In this document: positions 5,969-12,010 of the stretch, one piece after another
Numbering within the stretch: the first letter of the stretch is position 1
How the letters are laid out: every line of letters begins with the position of its first letter
Source of the DNA: Treponema sp. UBA6988
Lineage (GTDB): Bacteria; Spirochaetota; Spirochaetia; Treponematales; Treponemataceae
Direction of reading: 5' to 3'
Assembly (NCBI GenBank): GCA_002448445.1
Contig: DJYC01000071.1
Coordinates: 1 to 12,010, forward strand
Length of the DNA stretch: 12,010 bases
The notes under the pieces: generated by a model
Told to the model about the DNA's origin: nothing
The model's input: only the letters and a program-made list of their open reading frames with translations
Databases searched by the model: none
Position numbers and translations under genes: made by a program

Positions 5969-6851
5969 GAATATTGCTTTTGTTTTTCTTTTGCTGGCTC
6001 TGGCTTTTGTTGCGCTGGGCTTTTCTTCTTGCATGAACAAGGCTGTTGCGCAAGGCTCAAAGGACACTGCTTCTAAAAATGAGGATGTGCAGGTTCAGCA
6101 GAAGAATGAAGTGGCGGAAGTTTCTGTTCCACAGGTTAATCCCGAAGTGGAAAAACTGGGCCGTGTTTTGTCTTCCATGTCAAATAGGGCCAAGCAGGCA
6201 ATTCCCAACGGAAGCCCGGAGGAATTTCTTGCCGACTTGCACAAGGTTCTTGATGCGGACAAAAAGACACGCAGTGATGACCTTTCACTTTTGTATCTTA
6301 TAGACAAAAAACACAATGTTGGAGAGGCCTATGTTCCAAAGGATTTGCAGGGTCTTGTAAAAAATGACTTGTATACCATAAGCCGCAACAACCTTTCCCT
6401 GCGCCCGGAGGCAGAGGCATCCCTTAGGGAAATGAGCGCGGCTGCTCTAAAGGACGGCATTAGGATTCATGTGCTTTCCACATACCGTTCCTACCAGTAC
6501 CAGAAGGGTCTTTTCCAGCACTGGGTGGAAGTGGACGGTCTAAAGGAGGCTGAGCGTGAGAGTGCCCGCGAAGGTACAAGCCAGCACCAACTTGGTACTG
6601 CGGTTGACTATGGCGAGCTTAGCAATGACTTTGCAAACAAGCCCATGGGCAAGTGGCTTTATGCACATGCGGCGGAATACGGATGGTCACTTTCCTTTCC
6701 GCAAGGCTATGAAGATGTTACGGGATTCCGCTGGGAAAGCTGGCACTTCCGCTACATAGGAAAAGAGGCTTGCGCCTTTCAAAAGAAATGGTTCGGCGAC
6801 ATCCAGCAGTTCATGATAGAGTTTGTAGACGCGTGGAAAAACGCTGAGTAG
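5961..6851 (+). CDS. VanY-like D-alanyl-D-alanine carboxypeptidase, lipoprotein
   Basis: The 296-residue protein begins with a signal peptide (MRRN, then a hydrophobic stretch about 5-20) ending in GFSSC, so Cys24 is the likely lipidated residue. Phe at -3 is tolerated in spirochetal lipoboxes. A Gln/Lys-rich linker follows to about 60. The catalytic domain is at about 140-270: Arg176 in TYRSYQYQ, SQHQLGTAVD with zinc ligands His209 and Asp216, and ESWHFRYIG with catalytic Glu259 and ligand His262. It should trim the terminal D-Ala from peptidoglycan stems in the periplasm. I chose ATG 5961 over GTG 5958 because GAGG (5951-5954) is then six bases away. It is the last gene of the operon, which links the phosphatase/STAS module to wall remodelling. 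A DacB/DacA-type penicillin-sensitive enzyme is excluded by the motifs. Confidence 0.9.
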   Translation: MRRNIAFVFLLLALAFVALGFSSCMNKAVAQGSKDTASKNEDVQVQQKNEVAEVSVPQVNPEVEKLGRVLSSMSNRAKQAIPNGSPEEFLADLHKVLDADKKTRSDDLSLLYLIDKKHNVGEAYVPKDLQGLVKNDLYTISRNNLSLRPEAEASLREMSAAALKDGIRIHVLSTYRSYQYQKGLFQHWVEVDGLKEAERESAREGTSQHQLGTAVDYGELSNDFANKPMGKWLYAHAAEYGWSLSFPQGYEDVTGFRWESWHFRYIGKEACAFQKKWFGDIQQFMIEFVDAWKNAE

Positions 6852-6858
6852 TTTTAAT

Positions 6859-6888
6859 CTCCGGTTCAAAGCCGGAGTTTCTTGTTTT
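6859..6888 (+). terminator. Rho-independent terminator after the phosphatase/carboxypeptidase operon
   Basis: CTCCGG (6859-6864) pairs with CCGGAG (6872-6877), extendable by a T-G pair, with a short A-rich loop. It is followed by TTTCTTGTTTT. It lies seven bases after the carboxypeptidase stop and 16 bases before the amylase ATG. Confidence 0.8.
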
Positions 6889-6904
6889 AAAGCAGGTAGT
6901 AGCA

Positions 6905-8542
6905 ATGAAAGAATTTTCTTTTATTTTTTTTATCACTTTTATTTTATTTCCGATTATGACGTTTTTTTCTTGTTCCAAAAATTCCAAAGAGCTTCGCGTG
7001 GCAAAGGGGGCGGGGCAGGGCGTTTACTACAGCCTTTTTGTCCGTTCATTTGCAGATTCAGACGGTGACGGTATTGGAGACCTTAAGGGCATCTGTTCAA
7101 AGCTGGATTATATTGAAAGCCTTGGCATAACGGGAATCTGGCTCTTGCCAATAATGCCTTCACATTCATATCACGGCTACGATGTTGACGACTATTATTC
7201 AATTAATCCCCAGTACGGTACTATGCAAGACTTTGAACTTCTTCTTGCCGAATGCAAAAAGCGTTCAATTTCTCTTATAATCGACATGCCCTTTAATCAT
7301 TCTTCCGTGCACAACGAATGGTTTGTGGCTTCAAGAAATCCTGATGATGCCCATCATTCCTGGTACCGCTGGATAGAGGCAAGCGACAGCCGCTACAACA
7401 CAAACACAAGCGCAATGGGGCACAAGCTTTGGAATGAGGATGAATCTTACAAGGGCAATTTTTATGCAGGAGAGTTTAGCCGCTCCATGCCAGACTTTAA
7501 CCACGACAATCCAGAAGTGCGTGCTGAATTCAAAAGGGTGATGAAGTTTTGGCTGGACAAGGGAGTTGACGGCTTCCGCTTTGACGCTGCTGGCCATTTG
7601 TATGATTTGGTAAAACTTCCCGCTGGAACTTCTGACGGAACAAGCCGTGCTGTGGAATTCTGGAAAGAGATGGTGCTTTACTGCAAGAGCGTAAATCCTG
7701 GCTGCTACTGCGTTGGCGAAGTGTGGGATTCATCTGGAATACGCGCTCAATATATGACAGGGATTTTTTCCTGCTTCCACTTTGACATGGGGGACAAGTA
7801 CATAATTTCCCAGATAAACAACGGGAACTCCGTTAACAATTCATTTGCACTGATGATGGAAAAGGAGCTTGACCGCTATGGGCAATTCAATGCGGAATTT
7901 ACCGATGCGCCTTTTCTTACTAACCATGACCAGGCGCGTGCCGGCGGTTTGCTAAAAGGCGACCTTGCAAAGCTAAAGCTTGCCGCTTCCATGTACATTC
8001 TTTGCCAGGGAGTGCCGTTTGTCTATTACGGAGAGGAGCTTGGAATGAAGAGCGGTGCCCTGGACCAGACAAAAAGAACACCTCTTCTTTGGGATAAAAG
8101 TATTGACGGCCTACCCCAATCAAAGATTCAGACTACATGGGCATCTGAAAAAGACTGCATCTACAACAAGGAAACCCTTCCCGTTAGCGTTCAAGAAAAA
8201 GACAAGAATTCGCTGCTTAATTTTTACAGGCGGCTAATAAAATTCAGAAACAGCCGTGATTCTTTTGTAAAGGGAAAGTTTGCGGCATATTCTGCAAAAG
8301 ACCTTGCCAATGGGGATTCTTCATTTGATGCGTCGTTGCTTTCTTGCTGGACAATGGAAAGCGAAAAGGAATGCTCCCTTGTGCTGAACAACCTTGGTGG
8401 CAAGCAGCTGGCCTTAAAACTTGACGAGAGTTGGGGCAAGGCAAAAGTTGTTTTTTCAACTGACGGAAAGAAAGCTTTGGTAAAGAAGGGGGAGCTTTGC
8501 ATACCAGCTTGTTCTACCCTGGTGCTTTTGCTTGAAAAATAG
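6905..8542 (+). CDS. GH13 alpha-amylase/alpha-glucosidase family lipoprotein
   Basis: The 545-residue protein has a signal peptide (about 4-20) ending in TFFSC, with Cys23 as probable lipid site. The GH13 barrel begins near 38. It has an EF-hand-like calcium loop (DSDGDGIGD, 51-59), region I DMPFNH (127-132), region II GFRFDAAGH with nucleophile Asp227, region III GEVW with acid/base Glu272, and region IV TNHDQ with Asp342. All catalytic residues are present. Residues about 440-545 form the usual C-terminal beta domain. It should hydrolyse alpha-1,4 or alpha-1,6 linkages of starch-like oligosaccharides at the cell surface or periplasm. The exact specificity (amylase or oligo-glucosidase) cannot be set from motifs. 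A terminator precedes it, so it is probably a separate unit. AGG at 6894-6896 is a modest ribosome site. Confidence 0.93.
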   Translation: MKEFSFIFFITFILFPIMTFFSCSKNSKELRVAKGAGQGVYYSLFVRSFADSDGDGIGDLKGICSKLDYIESLGITGIWLLPIMPSHSYHGYDVDDYYSINPQYGTMQDFELLLAECKKRSISLIIDMPFNHSSVHNEWFVASRNPDDAHHSWYRWIEASDSRYNTNTSAMGHKLWNEDESYKGNFYAGEFSRSMPDFNHDNPEVRAEFKRVMKFWLDKGVDGFRFDAAGHLYDLVKLPAGTSDGTSRAVEFWKEMVLYCKSVNPGCYCVGEVWDSSGIRAQYMTGIFSCFHFDMGDKYIISQINNGNSVNNSFALMMEKELDRYGQFNAEFTDAPFLTNHDQARAGGLLKGDLAKLKLAASMYILCQGVPFVYYGEELGMKSGALDQTKRTPLLWDKSIDGLPQSKIQTTWASEKDCIYNKETLPVSVQEKDKNSLLNFYRRLIKFRNSRDSFVKGKFAAYSAKDLANGDSSFDASLLSCWTMESEKECSLVLNNLGGKQLALKLDESWGKAKVVFSTDGKKALVKKGELCIPACSTLVLLLEK

Positions 8543-8549
8543 GTCTCTG

Positions 8550-9479
8550 CTACATGTCCTCAGGCTTTAGGCCGTATTTTTCTTCCCTCTGGTGGCTGTC
8601 GCTTCCGAGCGGCTCTATGTGGATTAGAATGTCGTAGGCTTCGGGGATTACTTCCCTGATTGCCTCTTCTACCTGCTCTGCTTTTTCGTGGGCATCGTAG
8701 ACCGTCATGGCTGGGTCAACTTCTATGTCCAGGTCTATGTCAAAAAGGGATGCCATCTTTCTGATTCTGGCCTTATGGGGATTGTGCACCCCTTGAACAG
8801 AGGAAACCGCGCTGAAGAGTTTTTGGTAGAGCGAGTTGTCTGCGTTTCCGTCCATCAGTTCAAAATTTACCTGGAGGAAAAGCTTTGCCGCATTTTTTAT
8901 TACCCACAGCCCTACAAGCAGTGCTATTATTGGGTCTAGTATAGGAAGCTTGAACTGTTCGGAAAGGAAAAGGCCTACAAGAATGCCGAGCGACATTATG
9001 ATGTCGTTTTTCATGTTTAGCGCATTTGCCTTTACCATTTCCGAGTCGGCAATTTTTCCGTAGTGGAACTGCAAGAGGGCAAGCACCGTCTTTCCCGCAA
9101 TGGAAATTATTGCCGCAATGACAGCACCCCTTCCAATTGCCTGTGCGTCCTGTGGATTCATAAGCCTTGTAACTGACTGGATTGCAAGCTGTGCGCCCGC
9201 AAAAAAAATGATGAAGGAAAGCACAAGGGTTGTAGTTGTCTCTGCGCGGCCGTGCCCCCAGGGGTGCTCCTTGTCGCTTGGCCTTGATATTATTGCGCTT
9301 ATTACAAGCGTTACAATTGCAATGAGCACGTCTGTGGAAGAGTCAATTCCGTCTCCCATCACCGCAAGGGATTTTGAAAAGTATGCGAGAAGAATTTTTA
9401 TGAATGCAAGGGCTGCGTTCCCTATCAGTGCGATTGTTCCCGCAACCCTTATGTAGTGCGTCTTAAAAGAATCCTGCAT
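8550..9479 (-). CDS. Cation diffusion facilitator (CDF) family metal transporter
   Basis: The 309-residue protein has about six membrane segments (between about 12 and 200) and a cytoplasmic C-terminal domain (about 205-309), as in FieF-type exporters. TM2 carries DSSTD with Asp46 and Asp50, the DxxxD metal site. HPWGHGRAE (72-80) is the conserved loop after it. In TM5 the usual HxxxD reads NMKND, with Asn155 in place of His and Asp159 kept. It should export a divalent metal by proton antiport; which metal is unclear. I start at the ATG at 9479, 13 bases after the leuS stop, because the upstream extension lies within leuS and has no start with a ribosome site. No clear Shine-Dalgarno precedes this ATG, so translation may be coupled to leuS. 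Its stop faces the amylase stop seven bases away. Confidence 0.92.
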   Translation of the reverse strand: MQDSFKTHYIRVAGTIALIGNAALAFIKILLAYFSKSLAVMGDGIDSSTDVLIAIVTLVISAIISRPSDKEHPWGHGRAETTTTLVLSFIIFFAGAQLAIQSVTRLMNPQDAQAIGRGAVIAAIISIAGKTVLALLQFHYGKIADSEMVKANALNMKNDIIMSLGILVGLFLSEQFKLPILDPIIALLVGLWVIKNAAKLFLQVNFELMDGNADNSLYQKLFSAVSSVQGVHNPHKARIRKMASLFDIDLDIEVDPAMTVYDAHEKAEQVEEAIREVIPEAYDILIHIEPLGSDSHQREEKYGLKPEDM

Positions 9480-9492
9480 CAGAACATTAAGA

Positions 9493-12010
9493 CTATTTTG
9501 CCACGATGTTGACCAGTTTTCCCGGAACCACAATCACTTTGGCAATGGACTTTCCTTCTGTGAATTTCTTGAATCCTTCAGTTTCTTTTGCCATAGCTTC
9601 AAGCGTTGCGTTGTCTGCTCCGGGGGCTGCCTGGAACTTGTCGCGCAGCTTTCCGTTAATCATTACGACGATTGTCTGTTGGTCTTCTGCTCCAAATTTT
9701 TCGTCAAAGGTTGGCCAGCTTTCGTAGGCAATCGTCTTGTCGTGACCAAGCTTCTGCCAAAGCTCTTCGCCAAGGTGTGGTGCGTATACACTGAGCATCT
9801 TTACGAAGCCTTCCCAAATTGCGCGGGGAAGTTTTTCTGCCTTGGAACATTCGTTGATAAAAATCATCATCTGGCTGATTGCAGTGTTAAAGTTAAGGCT
9901 TGCAGTGTCGTCCGTAACTTTTTTTACAGTCTTTGCATAAGTCTTTCTGAGCGAAACAAGTGCCTCGTCTTCCAGCTTGCCTGTAATGTCTATGTCTTCA
10001 ACCGTCTTTTCGGAGATTGACCAAATCCTTTCCAGGAAGCGGTTAACGCCAATAAGCCCCTGTGTGTTCCATGGCTTTGAAACAGTAAGCGGCCCCATGA
10101 ACATTTCGTACATGCGCACGCTGTCTGCTCCGTACTGCTGAATCATTTCGTCCGGGTTAACGACGTTCTTGAGTGACTTGCTCATCTTTGCAACAATGCG
10201 CTCAAGTTTTTCGCCTGTTTCCTTGTCCTTGAATTCATTTGGTGCAGTTTCTTCTGCGCGGTCTACAGGAATGAGTGACTTTGCGGCGTTCTGGAATGCA
10301 AAGCTTGTAATCATACCCTGGTTTATAAGGCGGTGGAAAGGCTCTTTTGTGCTAACGGCTCCAATGTCGTAGAGAACCTTGTGCCAGAAGCGGCTGTAAA
10401 GCAGGTGGAGAACTGCGTGTTCAGCACCACCAACGTAAAGGTTTACCGGCATCCAGTATTTTTCCTTTTCCTTTGAGCAGAATTCCTTGTCATTGTGGGG
10501 GTCAAGGTAGCGCAGGTAGTACCAGCAGCTTCCCGCCCACTGGGGCATTGTGTTTGTCTCGCGCTTGGCAGCGGCACCGCACTTTGGACACTTGCAGTTT
10601 ACCCAAGAGTCAATTCCCGCAAGAGGACTTTCGCCTGTGCCTGTTGGCTGGTAGGTTTTAACGTCCGGCAGTTCAAGAGGAAGCTCTTCTTCTGGAACAG
10701 GAACGGTTCCGCAGTTTGGACAGTGAACAAGCGGGATTGGTTCGCCCCAGTACCTCTGGCGGCTAAATACCCAGTCACGAAGCTTGTAGTTTACGGCCTT
10801 CTTGCCAATGCCCTTCTGGGTAAGCCATTCAATCATCTTGTTGATAGCATCCTGCTTGTTAAGACCGTCAAGGAATTCAGAGTTAACGTGAACTCCGTCT
10901 TCTGTCCAAGCCTGGCTCTGAACGTCAACTTCGCTCTTTAATACTTCAATTATTGGAAGACCAAATTTCTTTGCAAATTCCCAGTCGCGTGTGTCGTGGG
11001 CTGGAACTGCCATGATTGCGCCTGTACCGTAAGAAATAAGAACGTAGTCTGCAATCCAAACAGGAATCTTCTTTCCGTTTACAGGGTTAATGGCATAGCT
11101 TCCGCTAAAGACACCAGTCTTTTCTTTTGCAAGGTCTGTGCGCTCAAGGTCGCTCTTCTTTGCGGCGCTTTCAACGTATGCTTCTACGGCAGCCTTCTGT
11201 TCTGCGGATGTAAGCTTTGCAACAAGCGGGTGCTCCGGGGAAACAACCATGTATGTGGCACCAAAAAGTGTGTCGCACCTTGTGGTGTATACGCGGAGCT
11301 TTTCCCCTGCGGCGGCACTTCCTTCTGCAATTGTAAAGTCAACTTCTGCACCTTCACTGCGTCCAATCCAGTTCTTCTGCATAAGCTTTACGCTTTCAGG
11401 CCAGTCAAGTTCATCCAAGCCCTTGATAAGCTCGTCTGCATAGGCGGTAATCTTAAGAATCCACTGTCGGATTGTCTTGTGTGTTACAGGTGATTGGCAG
11501 CGGTCGCAGTGGCCTTCCTTTACCTCTTCGTTTGCAAGACCTGTTTTGCATGATGGACACCAGTTGATTGGAGTCTGTGCTTCGTAGGCAAGCCCGCGTT
11601 TGTAAAGCTGCAGGAAAATCCACTGGGTCCACTTGTAGTAGTCGCTAGTGCAGGTAATAACTTCCCTGTCCCAGTCGTAGCTAAAGCCAAGAGCCTTAAT
11701 CTGCTGGGTAAAATGCTCAATGTTCTTAAAAGTAGTTGTTGCCGGATGGGTACCGGTCTTAATCGCATAGTTTTCCGCCGGCAGACCAAATGCGTCGTAG
11801 CCCATCGGGTGCAGTACGTTAAAGCCGTTCATGCGAAGATAGCGGCAGTAGATGTCCGTTGCGGTGTAGCCCTCGGGGTGGCCAACGTGAAGGCCTGCTC
11901 CAGAAGGATAGGGGAACATGTCAAGCACATAACAGCGCTTGTCCTTTGGAAAATGGGTGTCCTCTTCCACCTTAAAAGTCTTGTTGTCGTCCCAGTATTT
12001 CTGCCATTTT
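9493..12010 (-). CDS. leuS: Leucyl-tRNA synthetase (5' end outside the window)
   Basis: This class I synthetase charges tRNA-Leu in the cytoplasm. The reading frame stays open to the window edge. Thirteen further codons upstream of the internal GTG at 11970 read KWQKYWDDNKTFK, the normal N-terminal region, so the true start lies beyond 12010. About 838 residues are visible. The HIGH motif is HVGH (11878-11889) within PSGAGLHVGHPEGYTATDI, and KMSKS is at 10174-10188. Zinc-type cysteine pairs (CPSC, CDRC; then CPNC, CPKC) flank the editing region. The CP1 editing domain shows TTRCDTLFGATY and VPAHDTRDWEF, including the conserved Asp. The C-terminal end VNIVAK is normal. It appears full and intact. 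The downstream CDF gene follows after 13 bases. Confidence 0.97.
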   Translation of the reverse strand, partial: KWQKYWDDNKTFKVEEDTHFPKDKRCYVLDMFPYPSGAGLHVGHPEGYTATDIYCRYLRMNGFNVLHPMGYDAFGLPAENYAIKTGTHPATTTFKNIEHFTQQIKALGFSYDWDREVITCTSDYYKWTQWIFLQLYKRGLAYEAQTPINWCPSCKTGLANEEVKEGHCDRCQSPVTHKTIRQWILKITAYADELIKGLDELDWPESVKLMQKNWIGRSEGAEVDFTIAEGSAAAGEKLRVYTTRCDTLFGATYMVVSPEHPLVAKLTSAEQKAAVEAYVESAAKKSDLERTDLAKEKTGVFSGSYAINPVNGKKIPVWIADYVLISYGTGAIMAVPAHDTRDWEFAKKFGLPIIEVLKSEVDVQSQAWTEDGVHVNSEFLDGLNKQDAINKMIEWLTQKGIGKKAVNYKLRDWVFSRQRYWGEPIPLVHCPNCGTVPVPEEELPLELPDVKTYQPTGTGESPLAGIDSWVNCKCPKCGAAAKRETNTMPQWAGSCWYYLRYLDPHNDKEFCSKEKEKYWMPVNLYVGGAEHAVLHLLYSRFWHKVLYDIGAVSTKEPFHRLINQGMITSFAFQNAAKSLIPVDRAEETAPNEFKDKETGEKLERIVAKMSKSLKNVVNPDEMIQQYGADSVRMYEMFMGPLTVSKPWNTQGLIGVNRFLERIWSISEKTVEDIDITGKLEDEALVSLRKTYAKTVKKVTDDTASLNFNTAISQMMIFINECSKAEKLPRAIWEGFVKMLSVYAPHLGEELWQKLGHDKTIAYESWPTFDEKFGAEDQQTIVVMINGKLRDKFQAAPGADNATLEAMAKETEGFKKFTEGKSIAKVIVVPGKLVNIVAK

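Noticed and set aside
9480..9533. Longer N-terminus for the CDF transporter overlapping leuS
   Set aside because: The extension lies within the end of leuS, has no family-like residues, and has no start with a ribosome site.
10996..11493. 165-codon frame antisense to leuS (and similar ones at 10495-10941)
   Set aside because: These are opposite-strand shadows of a highly conserved synthetase gene. Their Cys/Val-rich content is the complement of leuS codons.

Overview
The window looks like chromosomal DNA of a spirochete, most likely a mid-GC host-associated Treponema. This is inferred from three things. There is a cytoplasmic FlhB C-domain gene, a short protein and a YraN gene in a row. There are tandem SpoIIE-type phosphatases with a STAS protein. 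There are two lipoproteins with relaxed lipoboxes that have Phe at -3. No rRNA or other species marker is present, so the genus is an inference.

Layout. Positions 1-1141 (+) hold a tight gene string: the tail of an unknown upstream gene, an FlhB C-domain homolog, a short HD-protein-like N-terminal module, a YraN-family nuclease-like protein whose best start is a rare ATT codon, and a 61-residue unknown. Positions 1142-2041 contain no credible gene. This stretch is a repeat island with a GC-rich hairpin element, a 72-bp multi-stem palindromic repeat and a chain of about eight hairpins. It ends in a sigma-28-like promoter. Positions 2042-6851 (+) form a four-gene operon with almost no spacing: a membrane/GAF/PP2C phosphatase with intact motifs, a second and larger membrane/GAF/PP2C protein whose metal-binding motifs are altered, a STAS anti-sigma-factor antagonist, and a VanY-like D,D-carboxypeptidase lipoprotein. 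A hairpin terminator follows. Positions 6905-8542 (+) encode a GH13 alpha-glucan hydrolase lipoprotein. It converges, with only 7 bp between stop codons, on a minus-strand pair: leucyl-tRNA synthetase (N-terminus cut by the window edge) followed by a cation diffusion facilitator.

How the genes may work together. The four-gene operon reads as a partner-switching signalling module. Two membrane-anchored phosphatases could set the phosphorylation state of the STAS protein on Ser56. No RsbW-type kinase or sigma factor is encoded here, so the target must lie elsewhere. The most unusual points are the apparently pseudo-enzymatic second phosphatase, the ATT start of yraN, the putative sigma-28 control and the structured repeat island just upstream.
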